From contig JAWKMN010000001.1 in assembly GCA_041392165.1 (NCBI GenBank), positions 1,116,001-1,180,000 of the forward strand: a stretch of DNA of 64,000 nt, read 5' to 3'. The notes under the pieces are model-generated. The model saw only the letters and a list, made by a program, of their open reading frames with translations, was not told the DNA's origin and did no database searches. Positions 16,427 to 25,193 of this stretch are shown here, one piece after another (positions within the stretch are counted from its first letter, which is position 1; every line of letters begins with the position of its first letter). A program made the translations under genes and the position numbers. The DNA is from Arenibacter sp041392165 (lineage in GTDB: Bacteria; Bacteroidota; Bacteroidia; Flavobacteriales; Flavobacteriaceae).

Positions 16427-16840
16427 TCATTTCCCTTTTAGTTGTTTAACAATTTCCTTGACAAAATTTTCACTGTCATTGACAACTCTATCAACAAATT
16501 CTTTTGGTGCTTCGGTTTTCTTGTCGTGTTTGGCTGACCAACGGACAATTTCCAACAAGACAGGAACTAAATCAATTCCTTTATCGGTAAGCTCGTAATT
16601 GTATTTTGACTTTTTCTCTTTATCAACTTTACGTTTTACCAACCCCGCACATTCAAGCATTGACAACCTATCCGCTAAAATATTGGTGGAAATTTTTTCT
16701 GCTGATTGCAAAAAATCACTGTATGTTTTTTTTTCTTTGAACATCAAATCTCTGATAATAAGCAAAGTCCACTTGTCGCCAAATATTTCCAAAGCATAGC
16801 TTATCGGGCAGTCAGAACGTCTTTTTATTTCATCTTTCAT
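16427..16840 (-). CDS. HxlR family transcriptional regulator
   Basis: 137 aa. It has the MarR-like winged helix of the HxlR family, with the signature CPISYALEIFGDKWTLLIIRDLMF at residues 11-34 including the conserved N-terminal Cys. Then come TNILADRLSMLECAGLV and YNYELTDKGIDLVPVLLEI. Many HxlR proteins sense reactive electrophiles through that Cys. ATG 16840 is chosen; the frame is open to 16930, but that part overlaps the operator-like repeats. It is divergent from the TfoX remnant and VOC gene and probably controls them and itself. Confidence 0.9.
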   Translation of the reverse strand: MKDEIKRRSDCPISYALEIFGDKWTLLIIRDLMFKEKKTYSDFLQSAEKISTNILADRLSMLECAGLVKRKVDKEKKSKYNYELTDKGIDLVPVLLEIVRWSAKHDKKTEAPKEFVDRVVNDSENFVKEIVKQLKGK

Positions 16841-16845
16841 TTTAT

Positions 16846-16894
16846 CTTGCAAATTACAAGTAAAATTTTTTATATTTATCTTGCATTTTGCAAG
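16846..16894. promoter_or_regulatory. Two CTTG-N7-CAAG palindromes, candidate HxlR operators
   Basis: CTTGCAAATTACAAG (16846-16860) and CTTGCATTTTGCAAG (16880-16894) are 15-base palindromes with centres 34 bases apart, in the 83-base gap between the divergent HxlR gene and the TfoX-like gene. This position and symmetry are what autoregulating HxlR dimers would require. Confidence 0.6.
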
Positions 16895-16923
16895 CGAAAT
16901 TACAAAATCATTAAATAAATACA

Positions 16924-17268
16924 ATGGCATACAACACCAAATTGGTGGACAGAATACGAGAACGGCTTGCCGAACTGCCCAACGTTACGGAAAAAACAAT
17001 GATGGGCGGTTTAGCATTTGTGTATAACGACAAAATGTGCATTGGTATCTTTACAGACGAAATGATGCGTCGCATTGACCCCAAGTTATAGGAAACCGCA
17101 CTTGAAAAAACAGGTTGCCGACTTATGGACTTCACAGGGCGGCCAATGAAAGGTTATGTAATGGTTGATGACAGCGGAATGAAAACAACATCTGACTATG
17201 AGTATTGGATCAACCTTTGTTTGGACTTCAATAAAAAAACAAAATCATCAAAAAAGAAGAAAAAGTAA
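16924..17268 (+). pseudogene. TfoX/Sxy N-terminal-domain protein with an internal stop
   Basis: From ATG 16924 the frame reads RIRERLAELPNVTEKTMMGGLAFVYNDKMCIGIF, the TfoX N-terminal domain. It hits TAG at 17089-17091 (after DPKL) and then stays in the same frame to TAA at 17266 with ETALEKTGCRLMDFTGRPMKGYVMVD and a Lys-rich tail. The domain is otherwise complete at 114 residues. A single base change would restore it (for example TAG from TAT). It is either a recent pseudogene or a sequencing error. Confidence 0.8.
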
Positions 17269-17299
17269 ATTCATTTATAAACAATCAAATACACGGAAA

Positions 17300-17668
17300 A
17301 TGACAAATTCAATTAATTGGTTTGAAATTCCAGTAAAAAATTTCAACAGAGCAAAAGCGTTTTACTCAACGCTATTAGGTGCGGACATTCAAGAAATGCC
17401 ACACCCAACTTATAAGTATGGCATATTGCCGGGCGATATACAAAATGGTGTTACCGGTGGTATTGTTGAAGGGGAAGGATTTGAGCCTTCAATGACAGGA
17501 ACATTAATCTACCTAAATGGTGGGTACGATTTAAGCGTTCCACTTTCAAAAGTAGAAACGGCAGGCGGTAAAATTCTTTTGCCAAAAACTTCAATTGGTG
17601 GAAATGGTTTTATGGCTCACATTGTCGATACCGAAGGAAATAAAATAGCACTTCACTCAATGAAATAA
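17300..17668 (+). CDS. VOC family (glyoxalase-like) protein
   Basis: 122 aa with the vicinal-oxygen-chelate fold: INWFEIPVKNFNRAKAFYSTLLGADIQEM, then GFEPSMTGTLIYLNGG and VETAGGKILLPKTSIGGNGFMAHIVDTEGNKIALHSMK. It is a paralogue-like relative of the protein at 6700-7086. ATG 17300 is used because the residues upstream in the open frame belong to the tail of the TfoX reading region. It likely forms a small HxlR-controlled unit with its neighbours. Substrate unknown. Confidence 0.88.
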   Translation: MTNSINWFEIPVKNFNRAKAFYSTLLGADIQEMPHPTYKYGILPGDIQNGVTGGIVEGEGFEPSMTGTLIYLNGGYDLSVPLSKVETAGGKILLPKTSIGGNGFMAHIVDTEGNKIALHSMK

Positions 17669-17675
17669 AAAACAA

Positions 17676-17709
17676 AACAGGTGGCAGGAAACCTGCCGTC
17701 TGTTTTTAT
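17676..17709 (+). terminator. Intrinsic terminator after the VOC gene
   Basis: GGCAGG-AAA-CCTGCC core extended by ACAG/CTGT, followed by TTTTTATT from 17703. It separates the VOC gene from the next membrane-protein gene. Confidence 0.75.
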
Positions 17710-17722
17710 TAAATAGTTTGCA

Positions 17723-18160
17723 ATGAAAAATACGACAACAAAATTCATTTTCACAGCTCTTGCTTACATTGTTCCGACAATGTTTTTGGGCTATGTTTGG
17801 CATTTGATAATTTTTGAAGACCTATACAATAGTTTAGGTATTTACAACAGGACAGAACCAAACATTCAGCTTGGTTTCTTTTCAATGATTTTACAGGGCT
17901 TAATAGTAGCATATCTCTACCCTTTTTATGCCAAAGGCAACAGCACAATGACAAAGGCTATTGTGTTTAGTTTGACACTTGGATTATTTTTGTTCAGCGT
18001 TTCCACACTTGCCAACGCAGCCAAAATTGAAGTAACATCAATGCAAAAATGGTTATTCATTCAGACCGTATTTCATTTATTACAGTTTATAGTTGCAGGG
18101 CTTTTCATTGGACTTGTAAACAGACAAATTAAAGAACCACAGGCGCTAACAAGGGCTTAG
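17723..18160 (+). CDS. Hypothetical membrane protein (four segments)
   Basis: 145 aa, starting MKNTTTKFIFTALAYIVPTMFLGYVWHLIIF. Four hydrophobic segments lie at about 8-29, 48-66, 76-96 and 108-131, and the tail is short and polar. It resembles small uncharacterised four-helix membrane proteins of Bacteroidota. I cannot name a function. Its stop codon lies inside the left arm of palindrome H, so the gene runs right up to the end of its cassette segment, as in typical integron cassettes. Confidence 0.78.
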   Translation: MKNTTTKFIFTALAYIVPTMFLGYVWHLIIFEDLYNSLGIYNRTEPNIQLGFFSMILQGLIVAYLYPFYAKGNSTMTKAIVFSLTLGLFLFSVSTLANAAKIEVTSMQKWLFIQTVFHLLQFIVAGLFIGLVNRQIKEPQALTRA

Positions 18161-18275
18161 CGTTATGGCGGGTGAAGTGCTTCGTATAAAACTTATTGCT
18201 AAATTTGAATTTGGTGCTTCGTATCAATAGTAGTGCTATAAAGCCGCCACTACGCCAAGCCCCGAACCGTTCTAC
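18143..18275 (+). other. attC-like site H
   Basis: GGGCTTAGCGTTATGGCGGG (18153-18172) pairs with GCCGCCACTACGCCAAGCCC (18243-18262) at most positions. The outer left box GGCGCTAAC (18143-18150) contains the exact complement of GTTAGC from the opening at 16391. The site ends in CGAACC and GTTCTAC (18269-18275). Confidence 0.65.
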
Positions 18276-18411
18276 ACCATTTTCAAAAACATTATATGAA
18301 CGCCTTAAAGATGCATCAAATAGGAATGTTTCCATGAAGGTAATATATGGCAAAGATGAGTTAAAACCAAATGAAGGAAATTTATTTAACTATTTATAGG
18401 TTAAAAATACC

Positions 18412-18925
18412 TTGGCCTTTATGAAAGTCTTCCCCGATGATGCTTCCTGTAAGCACTATCTGGCCGATCTAAAATGGCACAACGGTTTTGAATGCTCCAA
18501 ATGTGGGCATGATAGCGAGCATCTGCGAAAGGACCACAGCTGTTTTTGTTATAAGTGCCAACATGTAGAATGTGCCACCGCGGGAACACTTTTCCACAGG
18601 GTAAAGTTCGGCCTGCACAAGGCCTTTTGTATAGCCTTTGAAATGAGCACCTCCGGCAAAGGGGCATCCAGTATCCAAATGGACAAGTACTTCGGCATAC
18701 GGCAAGGGTCTGCATGGTTCTTTATGCAAAAGGTGCGCAAGGCTATAAAGGGCAGCCGGAAATGGCCCCTGTCGGAACTTGTTCACATTGAAGAGTTTGT
18801 CGTGGGCGGACAGGAGAAGATCAAGAATGGACGCAGCTACGGTACCAAGAAGACCAAGGTAATAGAAGGGTTAAGCTTAGCGAAAAGCGGGGAGTAAAAC
18901 AGGCCTATGCCCAGTAAGGCGCAGT
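18412..18925 (+). pseudogene. IS1595-family transposase, truncated and frameshifted
   Basis: The frame encodes the IS1595 N-terminal zinc ribbon (FECSKCGHDSEHLRKDHSCFCYKCQHVECATAGTLFHRVK) and the start of the DDE domain (VHIEEFVVGGQE with the first acidic residues). Around 18875 the frame changes: SEKRGVKQAYA continues in another frame, and similarity ends near 18925. The C-terminal half and the terminal repeats are not visible. The element sits right after cassette site H and closes the array on this side. Confidence 0.8.
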
Positions 18926-19016
18926 GCCATGAAAAAAATATAGTGTCCTGTAAACGGTTACCCTCATGGAAGGCCCTTAAAACAATCTTTATCCTTGAAA
19001 TGGGTACCTTATATTT

Positions 19017-19799
19017 TTATTCATTTAAAAGATTCACATTATTCCTTTTGTATTTTGAAATTAATTTAGTATCCAAATTTTTGTCGGTAATAACATAATC
19101 GATAATTGAAACCGGAGCAAAATTCACAAATGAATCTTTCTCTATTTTTGTAGAATCACAAAGCAAAAAGACCTTATCGGCGTTTTCTGCCATTTTCAGT
19201 GTAATTAGAGATTCATTCTCATCATATGATGACAATCCTCTGGATAGTGATATTCCATCAGAGCCAATAAAAGCCTTATTTGCATGATAATGTGAAATAG
19301 CTCGTTCAGCCGAACGGCCATATATTGCCTTTCGATCATTGAGAACTTCCCCCCCAATTACGATCAGTTTAATATTATCAAAGTTAATGAGCTCCGATAC
19401 AACGGGAAGTGAATTGGTAATAACTGTTAATTCTTTTTTGGAAATATATTTTGGGAGAAATGAAATGGTTGAACCGCAGTCTATAAAAATGATATCATTA
19501 TCTACAATGAATTTAGAAGCAATTTTACATATATACTCCTTAGTTTCCATGTTTTGGTTCATTTTATTGCTAAAAGTAAAGAGGTTTTCTGTTGCGGTAT
19601 TTTTAATTGCGCCGCCATGAGTGCGGATCAGCAAACCCTTTTCTTCTAATTCTGATAAATCACGTCGAATAGTAGCCTCAGATGCTTTACATTCATCAAC
19701 AATCTCTTGTACTGATACCGAATCATCATCTTTCAAAAGATTTAAAATAATCTTTTTACGTAATTCAGGTGTTTTGGTTTTAATTTTTTTAGTTTTCAT
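19017..19799 (-). CDS. DeoR family transcriptional repressor
   Basis: 260 aa. The N-terminal DeoR HTH spans about 14-66 (SVQEIVDECKASEATIRRDLSELEEKGLLIRTHGGAI). The DeoRC sugar-phosphate-sensing domain spans about 85-245 (DCGSTISFLPKYI, TVITNSLPVV, VIGGEV, AFIGSDGIS, LLCDSTKI). DeoR proteins usually respond to a phosphorylated sugar intermediate of the pathway they control. It is divergent from the enzyme operon that starts at 20761, with a 961-base spacer holding TTTGATT repeats, and is therefore the likely local regulator of the 20.8-52.5 kb locus. Confidence 0.93.
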   Translation of the reverse strand: MKTKKIKTKTPELRKKIILNLLKDDDSVSVQEIVDECKASEATIRRDLSELEEKGLLIRTHGGAIKNTATENLFTFSNKMNQNMETKEYICKIASKFIVDNDIIFIDCGSTISFLPKYISKKELTVITNSLPVVSELINFDNIKLIVIGGEVLNDRKAIYGRSAERAISHYHANKAFIGSDGISLSRGLSSYDENESLITLKMAENADKVFLLCDSTKIEKDSFVNFAPVSIIDYVITDKNLDTKLISKYKRNNVNLLNE

Positions 19800-20760
19800 T
19801 GTGCGCGTATCTACCTTAGTATATTAAGGAAAATGATTAAGTCATTCAAAAACATACAAATTTAGTCAAAATAATCATAAATGAAACAATTGAATCATTG
19901 ACTTAGGTGCAATGTAGTAAGTAAATATAAGTATTATGGGGCATTCAAGGACGAAATCACATTAATTCTTTCAAAAGAATTTTCCCATGACCAATTCTGA
20001 AAGCTTCAATTGTAGCATTTAAAGTCGGTCATGTTTTCTAACTTCAAATATAAACATCATTAGTTGGTAGCGACTGATTGCGGGACTTAGGATGAGGCAG
20101 TTATAAACGCATAGCGGTCTTCCTAATAGTAACTATTTAAGCTGCCTATTCAAAACAGTGAGAATAATTTAGATCATTTTTTTCATCCCAATATCCTTTT
20201 TGTTCATATCATAGCAAGATTATAACAGTGCTTAGATATATAAAATGTGTCTCGTAATGTTTGGAAAGTAAATAAAAATGATTATATTTGATTGATTTTG
20301 ATTAAAACATTCAAAATATAATAGTGTGATTTGTGACAATCATCTGAATACATCTTGAAAATATTAATTAGCTATAGATGATTAGTTAAATTGGAAGGTT
20401 GGTTTTTTAAACAAACATTTTATGAAAGATTCACAACATATGATATCTTCTTCCTTGTCGATTATGCGACTAAATAAAAAATGAAACATTAAAGTGAGTT
20501 GGTAGTTAGTTGAGATAAAGCTAAGGTTTAAAAGCCTTAGTTTTTCTTGAAATTTTAATAATTCAAAATAATTGTAAAATAGATTAAAAATGGTGATAAA
20601 GGAGCTGATCACTATAATAATATATTTGATGGGCATTGGAGTTAAATAATTTAATTTATAATAATTTCAAACAGATTATGGAGGATTATTAGAATAAAAT
20701 TTAAAGAGAATAGAAAATTGCAATCAGAAATAACATAGTTAATAAATTAAATAGTTTAGA
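19800..20760. other. Long A+T-rich intergenic region, no gene supported
   Basis: 961 bases between the divergent DeoR gene and the aminotransferase operon. I see no frame with coding character; the 84-codon frame at 20382-20636 has no family features. The stretch holds several short inverted and direct repeats, including GATTAAGTCATTCAAAA-like sequences just upstream of the DeoR start, and the TTTGATT cluster annotated separately. It probably carries the promoters of both directions and a long leader for the + strand operon. Confidence 0.6.
20284..20306 (+). promoter_or_regulatory. Candidate DeoR operator, TTTGATT direct repeats
   Basis: ATATTTGATTGATTTTGATT in direct repeats of about 10 bases, the arrangement seen in DeoR-family operators. 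Nearly the same string occurs at 43013-43042 and 43141-43175 upstream of susC. The assignment to the DeoR protein is inference. Confidence 0.45.
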
Positions 20761-22131
20761 ATGAGTAAAGATTGGTGGAAAAAGGACACGGAAGGGATAC
20801 CCCATATTATCACGGAATTACCTGGTTCCAAATCTAGAAAAATGCATGCAAACACAAGTAAGTATGTACGCGGACTTTCGTCTCAAGTACAGCAATTTCC
20901 TGTGGCCTTCGAAGAAGGGTATGGAATTACTTTGACCGATGTTGACAATAATAAGTATTTGGATTTTTCATCCGGTATTTACGTGGCCTCCCTAGGTCAT
21001 TGTCATCCAAAAATATCCGAGGCCATTTCAAAATGGGCCAAGAAATTAATGAATTGCCATGATTTTGCCACACCGGTGAAGGAGAAACTGTTGGAAAAGA
21101 TGGTCGATGTATTGCCAAAGGGGCTTAATTCCATTCAGTTATATAGTGATGGCAGTACAGCGGTAGAAGCAGGAATTAGGGCTGCCAGGGCTATTGGAAA
21201 TCGTCATGAATTTATTTCTTGTTATCGCGATTTTCATGGTAAGACGATGGGGGCCGTTAATTTGGCGCAAATGATCAGAGGGGATGTATTTAGTTATGGT
21301 CCTACCCGATCTGCCGGTTTTTATATGGTACCCCGCCCTGATCCCTATCGTCCGGTTTTCAAGAAGGCCGACGGATCGATCGATACGGATGCATATATGG
21401 ATTTTTATAGGCAATTTATCCAAGAGGGCACGGTAGGCAATGTAGCGGCCTTTGTTTTGGAACCCGCTCAAGGTTGGGGAGGGTCTATTTTTCCTCCAGA
21501 GGATTTTTTTCCAAAACTTCAACAATTGTGTCGTGAAAAGGGTATCCTATTTTTTGCGGATGAAGTCCTGACCGGTATGGGTCGGACAGGGGAGTGGTTG
21601 TGTATGAATCATTGGGACGTGGTGCCGGACATTATTACACTCGGCAAATCATTTGGTAACGGGTTTCCGGTTACCGCTATGGTGGTTAAAGAAGAACATG
21701 CGGATGCCATAGACAGAATTTCAGCTTCGTCCAGTTATGGGGGCAATCCAATGGCCTGTGCGGCAGCATTGGCCTCAATTGAGGTTATCGAAGAGGAACA
21801 GATCTTGGAAAATGTACGCGAGGTCGGTGCCCATTTCATGCAAAGGATGGAAAAGATGAAAGAAAACCATCCTATTATAGGAGATGTAAAAGGAAAGGGA
21901 TTCTTACTTGGTATGGAACTGGTCAAGGACAAAGCCACCAAAGAACCATTCAATGAAGCGGGAAAATTGGTTTATCAAAAAGCCTTTGCAAAGGGGCTGG
22001 CGTGGATTCCGGCAGGGCATATCCTTCGTATGTCCCCACCACTTATTATGGATAAAAAGCACGCGGATATGGGATTGGATATTATAGAAGAATCTATTAC
22101 GGAAGTTGAAAAAGAATTTGGTTACCAATGA
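20761..22131 (+). CDS. Class III (PLP-dependent) aminotransferase
   Basis: 456 aa. It has the fold type I class III pattern: YLDFSSGIYVASLGHCHPKI near 66-85, SDGSTAVEAGIRAAR near 129-143, the PLP-ring aspartate in FFADEVLTGMGRTG (Asp267) and the Schiff-base lysine in IITLGKSFGNGFP (Lys296). It transfers an amino group between an omega-amino compound or amino sugar derivative and a keto acid; the true substrate is unknown. It is the first gene of an operon and overlaps the aldolase gene by four bases (ATGA). A second, distinct aminotransferase domain occurs in the fused protein at 40173. Confidence 0.93.
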   Translation: MSKDWWKKDTEGIPHIITELPGSKSRKMHANTSKYVRGLSSQVQQFPVAFEEGYGITLTDVDNNKYLDFSSGIYVASLGHCHPKISEAISKWAKKLMNCHDFATPVKEKLLEKMVDVLPKGLNSIQLYSDGSTAVEAGIRAARAIGNRHEFISCYRDFHGKTMGAVNLAQMIRGDVFSYGPTRSAGFYMVPRPDPYRPVFKKADGSIDTDAYMDFYRQFIQEGTVGNVAAFVLEPAQGWGGSIFPPEDFFPKLQQLCREKGILFFADEVLTGMGRTGEWLCMNHWDVVPDIITLGKSFGNGFPVTAMVVKEEHADAIDRISASSSYGGNPMACAAALASIEVIEEEQILENVREVGAHFMQRMEKMKENHPIIGDVKGKGFLLGMELVKDKATKEPFNEAGKLVYQKAFAKGLAWIPAGHILRMSPPLIMDKKHADMGLDIIEESITEVEKEFGYQ

Positions 22132-22958
22132 AAAAATATCGTTTAAATAGACTGCTCAATGAAAAATCAAACCGTTGTCTCAATGTGGCAATCGATCATG
22201 GTTTTTTTAACGAAAATGTATTTTTAAAAAGCATAGAGAACTTGCAATTGGCTGTTGAAACTGTGGCTACGGCAGGACCGGATGCCATTCAACTTACTGT
22301 AGGACAAGCTCATTATTTACAGTCCCTGCCCGGAAAAAACAAGCCTACCTTGGTGATGAGAACGGATGTGGCCAATGTATACGGTAAATCATTGCCCAGC
22401 CATTTATTTAGTAGAATGATCAGTGATCCGGTAGCTCAGGCAATCAATCAGGATGCGGCATGTGTAGTTGTAAATTTGTTTCAGATACCCGGCCAACCTA
22501 AGGTATCGGACCATTGCATTCAAAATATATTAAAGATCAAGCCACTTTGTGATCGCTTTTCAATGCCCCTAATGATAGAGCCTCTGGTCTTTCAATCCAA
22601 TGAGTTGGAAGGAGGCTATATGGTTGATGGCGCTCTAGACAAGATACTGCCTTTGGTGCGCCAAGCCGTGGAATTGGGAGCGGATATCATTAAGGCCGAC
22701 CCCACTACCAATGTTAATGAATATCACAAGGTAGTTGAAATTGCCGGGAAAATTCCGGTAATGGTAAGGGGTGGGGGCAAAGTGTCCGATACGGAAATAC
22801 TCACTAGGACAAAGGCCATGATAGAGCAAGGGGTATCGGGAATCGTCTATGGCAGGAATATCATTCAACATAGGAACCCTGTAGCCATTACAAAGGCCCT
22901 AATGGGTATTGTCCACCACGACCTTACTGTAGATCAAGCTTTGGAATTTCTAAATTAA
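22128..22958 (+). CDS. Class I aldolase, DhnA/LsrF-like
   Basis: 276 aa. A TIM-barrel class I aldolase of the DeoC/LacD/DhnA superfamily: LNVAIDHGFF at the N-terminus (IDHG), IEPLVF near 150, the Schiff-base lysine in GADIIKADPT (Lys189) and the phosphate-binding MVRGGGKVS plus GVSGIVYGRNI near the end. It would split a phosphorylated ketose produced by the kinase encoded next. It overlaps the upstream aminotransferase stop (ATGA) and lies 12 bases before the kinase start. Confidence 0.88.
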   Translation: MKKYRLNRLLNEKSNRCLNVAIDHGFFNENVFLKSIENLQLAVETVATAGPDAIQLTVGQAHYLQSLPGKNKPTLVMRTDVANVYGKSLPSHLFSRMISDPVAQAINQDAACVVVNLFQIPGQPKVSDHCIQNILKIKPLCDRFSMPLMIEPLVFQSNELEGGYMVDGALDKILPLVRQAVELGADIIKADPTTNVNEYHKVVEIAGKIPVMVRGGGKVSDTEILTRTKAMIEQGVSGIVYGRNIIQHRNPVAITKALMGIVHHDLTVDQALEFLN

Positions 22959-22970
22959 TAGTTCAAAGAA

Positions 22971-24254
22971 TTGAAAAAGGAAATTTTCATCGTCTTGGAT
23001 ATAGGCACCAGCAATATTAAATGTGGATGCCTTACTTCAGGGAACGTTATTTTGACCGAGAAGCAAGAAAAGTTTCCCATGGTTCAAAGTGGAGGTTCCT
23101 ATGAGATCGATGTTATTTTATTTTTTGACCTTGTTTCGGATTTGATTCTTCAATGTCTTTCAGAAAAAGCGGTTGAAACCGGTCAGGTGTCGGCCTTACT
23201 TATTACCAGCCAGGCCAATACATTTGTTCCCGTTACCGGTAATTTTGAACCATTGTGCAATGGCATCGTGTGGTTGGATGAACGCGCAACCTGTGAAGCC
23301 GATTATTTAAGGTCACAATTAGGCGGGTATTCGGAATATGCAGGTTTTGGACAACCGCTTGCGGGGCTTTTTGCTTCCAAGCTATTGTGGTTGAAGAAAA
23401 ATGAACCTGCTATTTTTCAAAAGGCCCAATTTTTTCCTTTGATCAATGAATATTTGGCTTATCGGCTCACCCATACATTTTATACGGACAGTACAAGTTT
23501 TGGAATGAGCGGAATGTATGATTTTATAAAAAAGGATATAAATAATGGGGTGTTGCAAATTTTGGGACTCACCAAGGCTAATTTTCCGAAAATAGAAAGT
23601 GCGGTAAAAAGGGGCGTGCTGATATCCACTGAAATCTCAAAAGAATGGAAAATAGCGCAGAGGTTCCCGGTTTATCTCTGCGGTAACGACCAGTGTGCTT
23701 CGGCATCGGGTGCGGGCTTAAAAGAGGTTGGGGATATTTCCATAAACTTTGGTTCTGCCCTGGTCTTGTTTTCCATAACCAAAAAATTTTCCACGAATTT
23801 GGGATTGGATCAGATTGCAGGAAAATATCCCATATCCGATGATTATTTTTTATTGACCTATGAGCCGGATTTTGGTATTGTAATACGGGGGTTGAAGGAG
23901 AAAATGTTTAAACATGGCTCTTACGACCAATTGTTTCAGACGTATTTCGATTATCCGGAAGTAGAGGACAGAAACCCACGCTTTTTAGTGGATAATCTTG
24001 AATTCAATACCATGGAAGAAGCCAATCAATTTTGTGCAGGTATTATCAAATATTATATCGGCCAATTGAAAAAACACCTTGCCGGTATAAGTCAAAAAGT
24101 GGGGATTAATACTGTTTTTTTGTCGGGAGCAATTACAAAATCAACAGTATGGCTCCAAATAATCAAAAGAGAAATACAATTAAAAATCATTGTCAATAAT
24201 CAGGAAAATGCTGGTTTGGTTGGCGCTTTGAATATTTATTCATTAAAAAATTAA
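22971..24254 (+). CDS. FGGY-family carbohydrate kinase
   Basis: 427 aa, a little short for the family (about 490). The N-terminal ATPase-fold phosphate loop is IVLDIGTSNIKCG. The FGGY_N domain includes LLITSQANTFVPV and NGIVWLDERA. The C-terminal part has CGNDQCASASGAG, a glycine-rich block and VFLSGAITKS. It phosphorylates a sugar or polyol; in the operon this would precede the aldolase step. The start is TTG 22971 (TTGAAAAAGGAA), since no ATG precedes the conserved DIGTS motif. It lies six bases before the NagB-like gene. Confidence 0.9.
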   Translation: MKKEIFIVLDIGTSNIKCGCLTSGNVILTEKQEKFPMVQSGGSYEIDVILFFDLVSDLILQCLSEKAVETGQVSALLITSQANTFVPVTGNFEPLCNGIVWLDERATCEADYLRSQLGGYSEYAGFGQPLAGLFASKLLWLKKNEPAIFQKAQFFPLINEYLAYRLTHTFYTDSTSFGMSGMYDFIKKDINNGVLQILGLTKANFPKIESAVKRGVLISTEISKEWKIAQRFPVYLCGNDQCASASGAGLKEVGDISINFGSALVLFSITKKFSTNLGLDQIAGKYPISDDYFLLTYEPDFGIVIRGLKEKMFKHGSYDQLFQTYFDYPEVEDRNPRFLVDNLEFNTMEEANQFCAGIIKYYIGQLKKHLAGISQKVGINTVFLSGAITKSTVWLQIIKREIQLKIIVNNQENAGLVGALNIYSLKN

Positions 24255-24260
24255 AAAAGT

Positions 24261-25193
24261 ATGGAATTCAATTATGAACCGTCACTGCACGTTCCTTTTC
24301 GGGATAAAAAAGTTTTGGAAAGAGTAAGAAGTATTAAAAGGGAAGATATAGAAAAGCACCAGAATCCGGAATTCAAGATTCAGGTGGTTCCTGATGCGGA
24401 TATAGGCGTTTTAATGCTTTTCGATATTTTTCATCGCATCAAGACGGCTTCCGATGCCAACGAGGCTTTGGTGTTGATCATGCCCAACCCATGGCCGCAT
24501 TTTAGAGTGTTGGCACATATGCTCAATAAGTTCAAAGTAGATTGTAGTAAACTGTACACGTTCAATATGGATGAGTATGCGGACCAAGATGGAAATATTG
24601 CCCCTGAAACATGGAAATACGGTTTTGGACACGCATTCAAAAAATATTTTTACTTCAATCTCGACAAAAATCTGCGTCCTCCCGAAAATCAGATACATAC
24701 GTTCACCAACAAGAATATAAACGATTATGGTAAGATGATCACGGACCTGGGAGAGGCGGATATGGTGTATAGTGGTCCGGGTTGGACTGGCCATTTGGCG
24801 TTTATAGAGCCGGATGCACCGGAATTTAAAGCGGATTCCATGGCCGAATGGATGGAAATGGAGGCCCGGATCGTAACCCTGAGTCCATTTACACTGGCAC
24901 AAAATTCTCTGCATGGCAGTTTTGGCATGAGCGGTGATTTGGCAATGGTACCACCAAAGGCGGCCACCATTGGGCCTGCCCAGGTAGTTAGGGCAAAAAA
25001 CAGAATGCAGGTTTGTGGAATTGGAGTGCATGGTACCGTTACCTCGTGGCAGCGATTGGTTACCCGACTGGTTTTGCATGGGGATCCAACACCATTGGTG
25101 CCCGAATCCGTGCACCAGCTATTGAGGACAGATTCTTATGTTTCGGAAACTATAGCAATGAATATTGAACCCGATTTTGAAAAAGGATATTGA
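24261..25193 (+). CDS. Glucosamine-6-phosphate isomerase/deaminase-like protein
   Basis: 310 aa. It belongs to the NagB/6-phosphogluconolactonase fold: LVLIMPNPWPHFRVLAHM near the N-terminal third, LYTFNMDEYADQDG (the DEY block that carries the catalytic Asp in NagB), then VYSGPGWTGHLAFIEP (the GxGxxGHxAF motif) and LSPFTLAQNS. It is about 45 residues longer than classical NagB, with an extended N-terminus. It probably isomerises or deaminates an amino-sugar phosphate. Its stop overlaps the next start (TGATG). Confidence 0.88.
   Translation: MEFNYEPSLHVPFRDKKVLERVRSIKREDIEKHQNPEFKIQVVPDADIGVLMLFDIFHRIKTASDANEALVLIMPNPWPHFRVLAHMLNKFKVDCSKLYTFNMDEYADQDGNIAPETWKYGFGHAFKKYFYFNLDKNLRPPENQIHTFTNKNINDYGKMITDLGEADMVYSGPGWTGHLAFIEPDAPEFKADSMAEWMEMEARIVTLSPFTLAQNSLHGSFGMSGDLAMVPPKAATIGPAQVVRAKNRMQVCGIGVHGTVTSWQRLVTRLVLHGDPTPLVPESVHQLLRTDSYVSETIAMNIEPDFEKGY

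Noticed and set aside
20382..20636. 84-codon minus-strand hydrophobic frame in the DeoR-aminotransferase spacer
   Set aside because: A chance product of A+T-rich DNA; no start context and no family resemblance.
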